Shown here: one piece after another, positions 8,865 through 18,137 of the stretch | Layout: every line of letters starts with the position of its first letter | Numbering within the stretch: position 1 is the stretch's first letter | Source: CAZUGA01 sp964619885 | Lineage (GTDB): Bacteria > Pseudomonadota > Gammaproteobacteria > Methylococcales > UBA1147 | Assembly (NCBI GenBank): GCA_964619885.1 | Contig: CAZUGA010000001.1 | Location: forward strand, 1-64,000 | Length of the DNA: 64,000 nucleotides | Direction: 5' to 3' | Notes under the pieces: generated by a model | Database searches by the model: none | Seen by the model: only the letters and a program-made list of their open reading frames with translations | What the model was told of the DNA's origin: nothing | Translations under genes and position numbers: made by a program

Positions 8865-9871
8865 GTACGATGAGTCAACGATTCAACCCGGAAGGTCACG
8901 AGTCCTTCATTTCGGCGAGCGTTGGCATTTCGGTTTACCCGAATGACGGTGATGAGACAAATACGCTGATCAAGCATGCCAATGTTGCCATGTCGCATGC
9001 GAAGAAACGTGGTGGTAATACGTATGAATTCTACGCGAAAAAAATAAACAAAAGATCGGCGGATCGATTGAATTTGGCCAATGAGTTGAGGAAAGCGCTA
9101 GATCGGGATGAAATGCGGCTTTATTATCAGCCCAAAATAGATATTAAAACTGGTCAAATTTTCGGTGCAGAGGCGCTGATGCGGTGGATGCATCCGACGC
9201 GCGGAATTATCTCGCCGGGGATTTTCATTCCGATGGCCGAAGATATGGGGATGATCAATGCGTTGGGCGATTGGGCTTTACAGATTGCATGCAATCAAAG
9301 TAGAGTTTGGCAATTGGCTGGAATTGGCGATCTCCGCGTTGCTGTAAACGTCTCCGGTCAACAGTTTCATCACGCCAAAGTTGTAAAATCTCTAGAGCAG
9401 ATATTGAAAACTACCGGTCTAGATCCTCGCTTTTTGGAAATAGAGTTGACTGAAAGCTTGATCATGGAAAACGCAACGGAAAATATTGCGGCGTTGCATG
9501 CATTAAAGGAAATGGGTTTTACACTGGCCGTAGATGATTTTGGTACGGGCTATTCGTCGTTGAGTTATTTAACCGCGTTTCCGGTGGATGTGTTAAAGAT
9601 TGATCGATCCTTTGTTAAAGATATCCCGGCTCGACCAAATGATATGGCAATCGTTACAGCTATTGTGGCAATGGCGCGGAGTTTAAATTTGAGTATCGTT
9701 GCAGAAGGTGTGGAAACCGAAGAACAACTGGCATTTTTGGTTGGTTTAGGTTGTGAATATTTTCAGGGTTTCTTATTTGCTAAGCCTGTCCCGTCTGCAG
9801 AATTTATTGCTTTGCTTAATTCGGAATCTTTTTCGCCTAAGCATATGATGCCTAATTTGTCGCTTGCCTAA
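8777..9871 (+). CDS. (REC-)GGDEF-EAL protein, 3' part: end of GGDEF plus complete EAL phosphodiesterase domain
   Basis: This is the continuation of the preceding regulator in the other frame, overlapping it by 88 bases. It opens with RGDEFTVLLSE, the second half of the GGDEF motif, then the remainder of the cyclase domain to about residue 95 (SVGISVYPNDG). A complete EAL domain follows at about 110-355. The usual phosphodiesterase signatures are present: AEALMRW, EIELTES, VDDFGTGYSSL, LKIDRSF, VAEGVET and QGFLFAKP. The EAL domain therefore looks catalytically intact. Whether it is translated alone from the ATG at 8777, by slippage on the G tract, or not at all cannot be told from the sequence. 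No gene follows on this strand; the next genes are convergent. Confidence 0.8.
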   Translation: MSSRGDEFTVLLSEIYHEDHVAHVARRILSTMSQRFNPEGHESFISASVGISVYPNDGDETNTLIKHANVAMSHAKKRGGNTYEFYAKKINKRSADRLNLANELRKALDRDEMRLYYQPKIDIKTGQIFGAEALMRWMHPTRGIISPGIFIPMAEDMGMINALGDWALQIACNQSRVWQLAGIGDLRVAVNVSGQQFHHAKVVKSLEQILKTTGLDPRFLEIELTESLIMENATENIAALHALKEMGFTLAVDDFGTGYSSLSYLTAFPVDVLKIDRSFVKDIPARPNDMAIVTAIVAMARSLNLSIVAEGVETEEQLAFLVGLGCEYFQGFLFAKPVPSAEFIALLNSESFSPKHMMPNLSLA

Positions 9872-9913
9872 ACAATATATTGTCCATTCTTTGGGAAGAA
9901 ATGTCGCCTTAGC

Positions 9914-10684
9914 CTAAATTTTTACTGTATTTTTGATTCGCCGGTAGACCAGTAACGGAAAGCGAACCAAAAATTCTAGAAATAGGCGAATGTGCATCCA
10001 TGTCAACAGAGTGTTGTCCCGTATATAACGAAATTGTGAAACGCCACCTTCATTTTTTTCAAGGTATCGGACTGGAATTTCACGGTTAATCAACGGAATA
10101 CCACGCCATGCCATTCGAATAGCGACCTCCGCGTCGAAGTCGAAACGCCGGGCAAAAACACAAGATTCCATCACGTCTATCAGTGGCTGAATAGGGTACA
10201 CGCGAAATCCGCATAGTGAATCGTTGATTCCGGCCCACAATGTTTCTAGATTTGCCCAGAAATTCGAGATCTTTCTTCCTTGAACTCGTGCGATTGGCGC
10301 TTCGTCGTCAAATATAGGTTTGCCTAGAATCATGTTCTGCGGATGTTTGGACGAGATTTCCATAAATTCTCTGATCATTTGATGCGGATGTTGGCCGTCA
10401 GCATCCATCGTCAATGCGTGGGTAAATCCACGTTTTGCAGCGCTCTGAATGCCGGTCAGGATTGCGCTGCCTTTACCCTTATTGCTGCTATGATGCAAAA
10501 TGCATAAATGTGGTTGCAGATTGGCTAGGTCATCAAGTGCTGTACCGCTACCGTCAGTGCTTCCATCAACGACAACCCAAACGGGTTGCCAATGTTTTAG
10601 CGCATTGTTCACAACTTCAATAACCAGCGGCCCGGTATTGTACGTTGGGATTAGAATAAGATGCGTGTTAGAAGGTTGAGGCAT
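9914..10684 (-). CDS. Family 2 glycosyltransferase
   Basis: This 256-residue soluble GT-A glycosyltransferase resembles dolichyl-phosphate mannose synthases. ILIPTYN near the N-terminus binds the nucleotide, GKGSAILTG follows, and TMDADGQHP (about residue 92) supplies the metal-binding DxD. There is no obvious membrane segment apart from a hydrophobic stretch near the C-terminus. It lies 28 bases downstream of the acyltransferase gene on the same strand, so the two are probably co-transcribed. Paired GT2 and PlsC-like genes are known from aryl-polyene and related lipid clusters. No ketosynthase or acyl-carrier gene is visible here, so the product is unknown; a glycosylated lipid is a reasonable inference. 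Confidence 0.85.
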   Translation of the reverse strand: MPQPSNTHLILIPTYNTGPLVIEVVNNALKHWQPVWVVVDGSTDGSGTALDDLANLQPHLCILHHSSNKGKGSAILTGIQSAAKRGFTHALTMDADGQHPHQMIREFMEISSKHPQNMILGKPIFDDEAPIARVQGRKISNFWANLETLWAGINDSLCGFRVYPIQPLIDVMESCVFARRFDFDAEVAIRMAWRGIPLINREIPVRYLEKNEGGVSQFRYIRDNTLLTWMHIRLFLEFLVRFPLLVYRRIKNTVKI

Positions 10685-10712
10685 TATCTACAGATGGCCT
10701 AAGGTAGAAGCA

Positions 10713-11480
10713 CTAAGATTGATTCTGCTCGGGCAATTTCTTTTTGAAATAATTTTCTAAATCTTTAGTAAAATTCTTGTGATTTTGTTTTGGATTGACC
10801 TGAAAACGGTCACCTAGTTTGGCGCTGTAAATCAATGGAAAAGATGGTCGTTTCCATAATGGCCAATGTTTGCCAAGAAATTGACTATTGGCATTTATAA
10901 AAACGGTTTGTACTGTCGCCCCTGATTTTTGTGCAATAAGTGCGAAACCACCTTTGAATTCGTTTATCGGATAATTTACGCTGCGGGTTCCTTCAGGAAA
11001 GAGGAGCAGTTGACCACCATCGCGCAATGTTTGTTCGCAGTGTTGCACAAATCGCGCAGCAGAATCGCTTCGGATAAATCCTCCTAACCAGGCGCCGCCA
11101 AATAGAATAGGATTACGCAATACTGACGCTTTCATAACGCAAATAACATTTGGTAGACGCGAGCAAATAAATAACGCGTCCATTAAGCATGGATGGTTTG
11201 GTGCGATGAGGATACCACGTTCATTTTTGAGGCGATCTAATTCTGTGCAATCGAGTTGAAATAACCCAGTAAGACTCAATCCGAAGAAATACGACTTGAG
11301 CAGATAATGCATAGACGACTGGGCTAGTCGCTGAGATTTTTGTTTGGTCAAAAACGGTCTTACCAATAGGCCCAGAATTGAAATTACCAAACCCCATACA
11401 ATAAAGTATACGGCAGCGAAAAAGAAGAAAATCCATTCCACACATGCATGTATTTTGGTGCTTATCGCATTTTCTGCCAT
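10713..11480 (-). CDS. 1-acyl-glycerol-phosphate-acyltransferase-like protein (PlsC family)
   Basis: This 255-residue membrane-associated acyltransferase has one or two hydrophobic segments within residues 13-42. The acyltransferase block I motif is present as NHPCLMD (the H-x4-D catalytic pair) near residue 94. FPEGTRS near residue 160 is the substrate-binding block III. Length and motifs fit the PlsC/lysophospholipid acyltransferase superfamily. It is the first gene of a two-gene minus-strand unit with the GT2 gene. The substrate could be lysophosphatidate or the acylated sugar lipid made with its neighbour. Its distance from other phospholipid genes favours a specialised role, but this is inference. 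Confidence 0.85.
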   Translation of the reverse strand: MAENAISTKIHACVEWIFFFFAAVYFIVWGLVISILGLLVRPFLTKQKSQRLAQSSMHYLLKSYFFGLSLTGLFQLDCTELDRLKNERGILIAPNHPCLMDALFICSRLPNVICVMKASVLRNPILFGGAWLGGFIRSDSAARFVQHCEQTLRDGGQLLLFPEGTRSVNYPINEFKGGFALIAQKSGATVQTVFINANSQFLGKHWPLWKRPSFPLIYSAKLGDRFQVNPKQNHKNFTKDLENYFKKKLPEQNQS

Positions 11481-11895
11481 GAAGATAATTCGTTAATGGT
11501 CCGAGTTTTGGTTAAGTGGTGTTGATTAGGTAGAGGCAATGATTACGGGCTTGGCGTTTTCATGCATAAACCGGTCGGTAGAGTTCTTTTCTTTGGGTGT
11601 AACTTAAAAGTTGTCGCATTATAAAGCATGATTGAATTCACGGCTTGCGCTATTCGCAACTGCATAAAGTAAATGTATCGTTCTAGATCGAAAATACTAG
11701 CGATCACGCAATGGTTTTCCAATACAAATATTTTTTCGATGAGGTCATGGATTAGCATTTGAATGCGTAGATGACTGGCGTCGTATAAGTTTCGTGGTTG
11801 AGCGAAAAGGTGTACAACGGAATGCTTCGAATTTCTTGTCAGACTTGATGGGTACGCGGTAATATGCACGGTTTAATATACGTAGGATGGAGTGA
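11481..11895. other. Intergenic region between the acyltransferase and dapA (415 bases)
   Basis: This is the divergent spacer that should contain promoters for the minus-strand acyltransferase unit and for dapA. I see no convincing RNA gene, terminator or repeat. A minus-strand open frame at 11543-11869 (108 codons) has no recognisable family and no clear ribosome site. It may be chance. GGATGGAG at 11885-11892 serves as the dapA ribosome-binding site. Confidence 0.5.
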
Positions 11896-12771
11896 ATGAT
11901 CCAAGGTAGTATTGTAGCTTTAGTCACACCGATGAATGAATCTGGCTCGCTAGATATTGAGAGTTTGGACCGTTTGATCGAGTTTCATATCGACCAGGGA
12001 ACGGACGCTATCGTTGCTGTAGGTACAACCGGTGAGTCAGCAACATTAGACGAGGATCAACATTGTTTCGTAGTTCGTCATGTGGTCGAGCGTGTAAACG
12101 GAAGAATTCCGGTCATAGCGGGTACCGGAGCTAATGCGACCTCAGAAGCAATTACGTTAACCCGTCGAGCGCAAGAAGTTGGGGCAGATGCTTGTTTACT
12201 GGTTACCCCGTATTACAACAAACCGACTCAGGAAGGATTGTATTTACATTACAAAGCCGTTGCTGACGCTGTAGATATTCCCCAGATATTATATAACGTG
12301 CCAGGCCGTACGGCCTGCGATATGTTGCCAGAAACGATCTCAAGATTGGCAAAGATCGACAATATAGTGGGCGTTAAAGAAGCCACCGGCGATATTGCTC
12401 GGTCTCGGCGTATCCATGAACTCTGTGGCGATGATTTTCCGTTATATTCTGGTGAAGACGCGATCGCGTGCGAAGTATGTCTACAAGGCGGGCAAGGTGT
12501 TATTTCGGTGACCGCCAACGTTGCGCCTAGTTTGATGCACCAAATGTGCGCCGCTGCTATTTCAGGTAACCGCGAACTGGCGGAAAGCATCGATAAAAGT
12601 CTTGCCGCGCTACATAAACAATTGTTTATTGAATCTAATCCGATTCCGGTGAAATGGGCTGTGTATGAGATGGGATTGATCGAAAAAGGTATACTCTTAC
12701 CACTTACATGGCTTCATCCACAATATCAAGACAAGGTTAGGGATGCTATGCGCCAAGCCAAAGTAATTTGA
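11896..12771 (+). CDS. dapA: 4-hydroxy-tetrahydrodipicolinate synthase
   Basis: DapA condenses pyruvate with aspartate semialdehyde in the first committed step of lysine and diaminopimelate synthesis, in the cytoplasm. The 291-residue length is normal. The TIM-barrel signatures are visible: GTTGESATL for substrate binding, PYYNKPTQEG with the proton-relay tyrosine, and GVKEATGD with the Schiff-base lysine. The ATG at 11896 is preceded by a good GGATGGAG site. bamC follows after 33 bases, the usual dapA-bamC pairing of Gammaproteobacteria. Confidence 0.97.
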   Translation: MIQGSIVALVTPMNESGSLDIESLDRLIEFHIDQGTDAIVAVGTTGESATLDEDQHCFVVRHVVERVNGRIPVIAGTGANATSEAITLTRRAQEVGADACLLVTPYYNKPTQEGLYLHYKAVADAVDIPQILYNVPGRTACDMLPETISRLAKIDNIVGVKEATGDIARSRRIHELCGDDFPLYSGEDAIACEVCLQGGQGVISVTANVAPSLMHQMCAAAISGNRELAESIDKSLAALHKQLFIESNPIPVKWAVYEMGLIEKGILLPLTWLHPQYQDKVRDAMRQAKVI

Positions 12772-12804
12772 CCAATGCTCGGTAATATTTAATTTGTTTG
12801 TTCT

Positions 12805-13479
12805 ATGAAACTAAATACTAACTATGTCAGTAGCTTGATTTTGTTTGCTTGTTCGATGGTTTTTTCCGGTTGCGGCTCGATGGAAAAAGTTTTACCGGAT
12901 AGAAAAAAAGAATATCAATACAGTTCTGAAATACCGCCCTTGGAAATTCCTCCAGATCTTAGTGCGGCGACGATTGAACAAACTCCGATCAAATCAGTGA
13001 GTGGTTCGGTTGATGTTGGTCCGGCAGAATATGTACAGCCATCGGCTACGAAAATTGAACAGCCCGTAGTTGCTTCCGAACCCGAAGCTGATTTACCTGT
13101 TGCAACATCAGATAGCGGAAGTTATATAGAAATCGAAGAATCTTACCCAATCGCTTGGCGTATGGTTGGTCGGGCGTTAAGTCGTTTGGAGATCGAAATT
13201 GAAGATTTAAATCGATCCGAAGGACTCTACTACATTATTTTTCGTGATGAGCAGAATCAAGCCAATGATAGCTTTTGGTCTGGCTTGGCATTTTGGAGCG
13301 ATGATAGCGCAGCGGGCACAGAAGAAGAATATCAAATCAAACTTTCCGATAATGGCGGCGTATCCGAGGTTCGGATTCTGAACGATGACGGAGAACCTCA
13401 GTCTGAGGGTCCTGGATTGAATGTGCTGAAGATGATTCAGAAACAAGTTATTCGCCAACAATCAGAGAATAAACAATAA
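12805..13479 (+). CDS. bamC: Outer membrane assembly lipoprotein BamC (NlpB)
   Basis: This 224-residue lipoprotein accessory subunit of the BAM complex helps insert outer-membrane beta-barrels. A signal peptide ends in a lipobox (FSGC) with Cys23 as the lipidation site. A disordered segment typical of BamC follows (PPLEIPPDL), the part known in Escherichia coli to bind BamD. The helix-grip domain covers about residues 105-215 (IEESYPIAWRMVGRALSRL). It is shorter than the 344-residue E. coli protein and seems to hold one helix-grip domain rather than two. Position directly after dapA supports the call. Confidence 0.88.
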   Translation: MKLNTNYVSSLILFACSMVFSGCGSMEKVLPDRKKEYQYSSEIPPLEIPPDLSAATIEQTPIKSVSGSVDVGPAEYVQPSATKIEQPVVASEPEADLPVATSDSGSYIEIEESYPIAWRMVGRALSRLEIEIEDLNRSEGLYYIIFRDEQNQANDSFWSGLAFWSDDSAAGTEEEYQIKLSDNGGVSEVRILNDDGEPQSEGPGLNVLKMIQKQVIRQQSENKQ

Positions 13480-13665
13480 TTTAAAGTCTATTTTGAGTGG
13501 TTATTTTAACATTTTCAGTAATATTTTGGAGTTGTTGATATATTCCAATTAAAACGATAGTGGGTCAGAAATTGGAGGCCAGCGCAAATCTTTGCAGTTG
13601 GTTCAATCTCAATCCGGAGTACCATAATTGATCCGATGTCTTTGCAATTAGTTTCAGTCCCATAA

Positions 13666-16600
13666 GTGATTATCAAATATTCTGGTCCATCGGCCATTTC
13701 ACCGTTTCGTCGTGTTAGGTTGCTGTCAGAACTGCAGGCGTTGGAACCGCTTATTATTGATGTTACCGGTACATTCATACATCTACTAGATGCTGAGCGC
13801 GACTTGGCTCTGGAAGAACGAAACAAACTTGAGCAACTGTTGAGATACGGTTCTCAATCTGATTTTAAAGACCATAGCCAATTCCACGATTCTTACACGA
13901 TTGTACCGAGACGCGGTACGGTCTCCCCATGGTCGAGCAAGGCCACTGAAATTCTATCGCGATGCGGATTATCCACGATTAACCGAATAGAGCGCGGAAT
14001 AATTTATGGATTAAAAACAGCATCTGGCGGACCACTTTCAGCAAAGCAGCGCAACCGGATACTTCCGCAGTTATTCGATCGAATGACTGAATGTGTTTTG
14101 ATCAATCAAGATATTCAGCAGGTGTTCCAGACTCAAGCTCCGGAAAAACTGGCATCCGTTTTATTGGGGAATAAGCCGCTTGAATCAATGAGAGCAGCCA
14201 ATCTTGATCTAGGACTTGCTTTGTCCGAGGACGAACTTGAATATTTGGCGAAAAGTTTTCTATCGCTCGGTCGTAGTCCGACAGACGTTGAATTAATGAT
14301 GTTTGCGCAGGCAAATTCAGAGCATTGTCGCCATAAAATCTTCAATGCTAATTGGAACATCGATGGTGAATCCCAAGCAAAAACGCTGTTCGATATGATT
14401 CGCAATACTGCTAAGGTTAGCCCGACTAAAATTCTCTCGGCGTACCACGATAATTCCGCAGTGGTGCAAGGTGTTGAAGCCTTTTCTTTTTACCGCGATC
14501 CCATTTCAGCGCACTATGGTTTTAGAGAAGAATGGATTCATCTTTTGATGAAGGTGGAAACCCACAACCACCCAACCGCAATCTCGCCTTTTCCTGGTGC
14601 TGCTACGGGGTCCGGCGGTGAGATTCGGGACGAGGCAGCAACGGGGAGAGGTTCACACACTAAAGCTGGGTTGACTGGTTTTTCTGTGTCTCATTTACGT
14701 ATTCCCGGCTATACCCAACCTTGGGAAGCGGACAATGGCGCGCCGGATCGTATTGCGTCGGCCTTGGACATCATGTTGCAAGCACCAATCGGTGCAGCCG
14801 CGTTCAATAATGAATTTGGCCGACCTAATTTGGTTGGTTATTTTCGTACTTTTGAGCAGACAATTTCGGGGCCATCAACAGAAGTGTTATTCGGATATCA
14901 CAAACCGATAATGATCGCGGGGGGGATGGGTAATATTCGGGCACAAGACGTTACTAAAAATAAAATTAAGGAGGGCGCTGCGATAATCGTATTGGGTGGG
15001 CCGGCGATGTTGATTGGTCTTGGTGGCGGTGCGGCGTCATCGGTTGCGTCCGGCGAGAGCGATGAAGCGCTGGACTTTGCCTCAGTTCAGCGGGGAAACC
15101 CTGAAATGCAACGTAGGTGTCAGGAGGTTATTAATGCCTGTTGCGCGATGGATGTCAATCCAATAGTTTCAATTCATGACGTTGGTGCGGGTGGACTATC
15201 CAACGCGATCCCTGAGCTTTTGCATGATTCAAATCGAGGTGGACGCTTGCAACTGCGTTCGATTCCTAGCGCTGATGTCGGTATGTCACCATTGCAAATT
15301 TGGTGCAACGAAGCGCAGGAGAGGTTTGTCTTAGCGCTTAGCATTGAATCATTGGATTCGTTTGCGTCGATTTGCGCGCGCGAGCATTGTCCTTATGCGG
15401 TCGTGGGACATACGCTAGTCGAAGAAAAACTCGAATTATTTGACGATGAAAATAATAATTATCCGATCGATATACCAATGTCTTTGTTATTCGGTAAAAC
15501 ACCGCGAATGCATAGAGATGTTGTACGAAATCCAAGGGCTTTGGCATCGTTGGATTTTGCCGGAATTGATGTCAATGAAGCTGCCGAGCTTGTTTTGCAG
15601 GTGCCTGCCGTTGCGGACAAAAGCTTTTTGATTACGATTGGAGATCGATCGATTACCGGTTTGGTTGTTCGAGATCAAATGGTGGGGCCGTGGCAAATTC
15701 CTGTATCCGATGTCGCGGTTACAGCAACAGGCTATTGTTCGCAGACAGGAGAGGCGATGGCTGTGGGTGAGCGCACACCAATAGCAGTCATTAGTGGACC
15801 GGCTTCGGGGCGAATGGCGATTGGTGAGGCTTTGACTAATTTAGCCGCAGCCCAGGTAGACGATCTTTCGAATGTCAAATTGTCAGCCAATTGGATGGCG
15901 GCTGCCGGATACGAGGGGCAGGATGCAGAATTATTCGATACTGTTAAGGCCGTAGGGATGGAATTGTGTCCGGCATTAGGGATTGCGATTCCCGTCGGAA
16001 AGGATTCGATGTCGATGAAAACAATGTGGCGTAACGGGGATAAAGATATTCAAATGGTATCCCCTCTGTCACTGGTCGTTTCGGCGTTTTCTCAGGTTGT
16101 AGATGTGGCGAGTACCTTGACACCGCAGTTGCAAATGGGGCATGGAGAAACCTTGTTGGTGCTAGTAGACCTGGGTTTTTGCAAAAATCGTTTGGGAGGG
16201 TCGGCTTTGTCTCTGGTCTATGGGCAAATGGGTGACAATTGCCCCGATTTGGATAATCCAGAGCAGTTTAAGGGTTTTTTCGGGTGTATCCAGCAGTTGA
16301 AGCGTGATGGTGTGTTGTTGGCTTATCACGATAGATCTGATGGTGGACTGTTGGCCACAGTTTGTGAGATGGCGTTCGCTAGCAGGGTTGGTCTAACGAT
16401 CATTGTAGATTGCCTTGGAAACGACCCATTGGCCGCTTTGTTCAACGAGGAACTTGGTGTAGTCCTGCAGATTAGGGTTAAGGACAAAAGCCGGGTTATG
16501 GACACCTTTAGTGACATCGGCTTAGGGAATTGTGTTCATGCAATTGGATCGCCACATTTGGAACAATCGATTACTTTTAGGTATAGAGATATCGACTTGA

Positions 16601-17565
16601 TTTCAACTCGTCGAAGCAAACTTCAAAAAATCTGGTCTAAGACCAGTTTTATGATGCAAGCTATTCGCGACGATCCGACTTGTGCGCAACAAGCGTTCGA
16701 TAATATTAGTGACGATGCGGATCCCGGTTTACATATGGCGTTAAGTTATAACGTCGGGAATAATGTTCGCGCACCGTCTATTAATGCGCGGCGCCCTAGT
16801 GTTGCGATATTGCGCGAACAAGGTGTAAATGGACATGTTGAAATGGCCGCGGCTTTTTTTCAGGCAGGCTTTGACAGTGTAGATGTGCACATGACCGATA
16901 TTATTTCCGGGCGGATAGGCTTGCGGGATTTTATAGGTATGGTTGCCTGCGGTGGATTTTCCTATGGAGATGTTCTAGGGGCGGGTCAAGGCTGGGCTAA
17001 AACAATTCTTTATAACCAACGTGCCAGAGATGAATTCGCGGCATTTTTTGCGCGAGCAGATACTTTTGCGTTGGGCGTTTGCAATGGTTGCCAAATGCTC
17101 GCCAATCTCAAGGAATTAATACCTGGAACCGAATTATGGCCTAACTTTGTGAGAAATAAGTCGGACCAGTTCGAATCACGTATCGTTATGGTAGAGGTCT
17201 TGGATTCACCCTCTATATTTTTTGACGGAATGCAAGATTCTAGACTCGCAGTTTCCGTTGCACATGGTGAAGGGCAAGCCATATTTTCGAAAGAAAACTC
17301 CGCGGCTGATGCGATCGATCGGTCAATTGTTCCGCTGTGTTATATCGATAATTATGGCAGTAAAACTAACCGGTTCCCATTTAATCCAAACGGGTCTGAT
17401 TTGGGGGTTACCGCACTAACAAATGAAGATGGCCGATATACCATCATGATGCCACATCCTGAGCGTTGTTTTAGGGGTAACCAAAATTTTTGGACGAACC
17501 CTGTTTCTGATGGTGATGGGCCATGGATGCGGTTTTTTAAAAATGCGAGGTCTTGGGTTTGTTGA
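13666..17565 (+). CDS. purL: Phosphoribosylformylglycinamidine synthase, single-chain
   Basis: PurL converts FGAR to FGAM with glutamine and ATP in step four of purine synthesis. At 1299 residues it is the large proteobacterial form (E. coli has 1295). It has the N-terminal PurS-like region, a synthetase domain with VETHNHPTAISPFPGA and GSGGEIRDE, a second synthetase half, and a C-terminal glutamine amidotransferase. The amidotransferase shows GGFSYGDVLGAG, the nucleophile cysteine in LGVCNGCQML, and the HPER part of the triad. The start is GTG at 13666, giving an N-terminus (MIIKYSGPSAISPFR) that aligns with the family; the ribosome site is poor. A strong hairpin terminator follows at 17663. 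Confidence 0.97.
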   Translation: MIIKYSGPSAISPFRRVRLLSELQALEPLIIDVTGTFIHLLDAERDLALEERNKLEQLLRYGSQSDFKDHSQFHDSYTIVPRRGTVSPWSSKATEILSRCGLSTINRIERGIIYGLKTASGGPLSAKQRNRILPQLFDRMTECVLINQDIQQVFQTQAPEKLASVLLGNKPLESMRAANLDLGLALSEDELEYLAKSFLSLGRSPTDVELMMFAQANSEHCRHKIFNANWNIDGESQAKTLFDMIRNTAKVSPTKILSAYHDNSAVVQGVEAFSFYRDPISAHYGFREEWIHLLMKVETHNHPTAISPFPGAATGSGGEIRDEAATGRGSHTKAGLTGFSVSHLRIPGYTQPWEADNGAPDRIASALDIMLQAPIGAAAFNNEFGRPNLVGYFRTFEQTISGPSTEVLFGYHKPIMIAGGMGNIRAQDVTKNKIKEGAAIIVLGGPAMLIGLGGGAASSVASGESDEALDFASVQRGNPEMQRRCQEVINACCAMDVNPIVSIHDVGAGGLSNAIPELLHDSNRGGRLQLRSIPSADVGMSPLQIWCNEAQERFVLALSIESLDSFASICAREHCPYAVVGHTLVEEKLELFDDENNNYPIDIPMSLLFGKTPRMHRDVVRNPRALASLDFAGIDVNEAAELVLQVPAVADKSFLITIGDRSITGLVVRDQMVGPWQIPVSDVAVTATGYCSQTGEAMAVGERTPIAVISGPASGRMAIGEALTNLAAAQVDDLSNVKLSANWMAAAGYEGQDAELFDTVKAVGMELCPALGIAIPVGKDSMSMKTMWRNGDKDIQMVSPLSLVVSAFSQVVDVASTLTPQLQMGHGETLLVLVDLGFCKNRLGGSALSLVYGQMGDNCPDLDNPEQFKGFFGCIQQLKRDGVLLAYHDRSDGGLLATVCEMAFASRVGLTIIVDCLGNDPLAALFNEELGVVLQIRVKDKSRVMDTFSDIGLGNCVHAIGSPHLEQSITFRYRDIDLISTRRSKLQKIWSKTSFMMQAIRDDPTCAQQAFDNISDDADPGLHMALSYNVGNNVRAPSINARRPSVAILREQGVNGHVEMAAAFFQAGFDSVDVHMTDIISGRIGLRDFIGMVACGGFSYGDVLGAGQGWAKTILYNQRARDEFAAFFARADTFALGVCNGCQMLANLKELIPGTELWPNFVRNKSDQFESRIVMVEVLDSPSIFFDGMQDSRLAVSVAHGEGQAIFSKENSAADAIDRSIVPLCYIDNYGSKTNRFPFNPNGSDLGVTALTNEDGRYTIMMPHPERCFRGNQNFWTNPVSDGDGPWMRFFKNARSWVC

Positions 17566-17662
17566 CAAAGTTGGATTAATCGGCGACCGCTTTAATTTAG
17601 GTCCATTGTTTATATTACCTGCGGTGTTCGCCAATCGGCGATAAGAACTTGATAGTTTGATG

Positions 17663-17688
17663 AAAATTGGTCAGAATAGACCGATTTT
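17663..17688 (+). terminator. Bidirectional rho-independent terminator after purL
   Basis: This is a ten-pair stem (one G-U pair) around the six-base loop AGAATA. The core is GGTC/GACC, flanked by AAAATT on the 5' arm and GATTTT on the 3' arm, giving a U-rich 3' side. It begins about 100 bases after the purL stop codon. Confidence 0.65.
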
Positions 17689-17693
17689 ATTAC

Positions 17694-17716
17694 GCTGCTG
17701 TGTTTTATTGAGCAGC
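17694..17716 (+). terminator. Second weak hairpin behind the purL terminator
   Basis: This is a six-pair stem, GCTGCT/AGCAGC, with an 11-base loop, followed by AAAATTTT. It sits five bases after the stronger hairpin and may be a back-up terminator. The short U tract makes this uncertain. Confidence 0.35.
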
Positions 17717-18137
17717 AAAATTTTCAGGATCGACTAGACTAAACAATAGTTATCGACTATCGGTCATGATAATTGGTTCCTTCGATTGATGACGGAAATA
17801 AGTGTGGCTAGAAGATGATTCGGATAATAGGCAACGTGGCGGAAAAATTTTCTTACTGAAACGTGCATCGCGTTTGTGGCGATTGCGTTAATGTGTCGTA
17901 TTTGTAAATGGATTAGTGGGGATATTCATTTAAATTGGCTATTTTTGTAGGTATAGGCTTAGGAATTCTATAGCTAACGCTAGTATTTTGTTTCGGCAAT
18001 CGGAGTATGTTGATAACTGAATTTATTTTGCTTACCTGAGGTTCCATGCGAAAAATTATCTGGTTTGAATACGTAACAGCAGAGTTAGGGCTGAGTGCAG
18101 GTCGAAATCCGTCACCGTCACAGGCAGGTACTAATAA
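17717..18137. other. Unassigned leader region upstream of the TPP-enzyme operon (421 bases)
   Basis: No coding frame or known RNA family is convincing here. The region should contain the promoter of the operon starting at 18138. Its last 60 bases hold a direct repeat GCAGGT (about 18098 and 18122) flanking GTCACCGTCAC. The low coding potential and length leave room for a long 5' leader. Confidence 0.4.

Noticed and set aside
9872..9883. Perfect palindrome ACAATATATTGT after the EAL gene
   Set aside because: Too short and AT-rich to distinguish from chance, and no U tract follows to make a terminator.
11543..11869. Minus-strand open frame of 108 codons between the acyltransferase and dapA
   Set aside because: No family, no good ribosome site, and it sits where divergent promoters are expected. 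It cannot be excluded but is not supported.
18080..18137. Cobalamin- or TPP-riboswitch-like sequence just before the TPP-enzyme gene
   Set aside because: Fragments such as CTGAG and GAAATCC recall these riboswitches, but the required stems and conserved boxes are not there.
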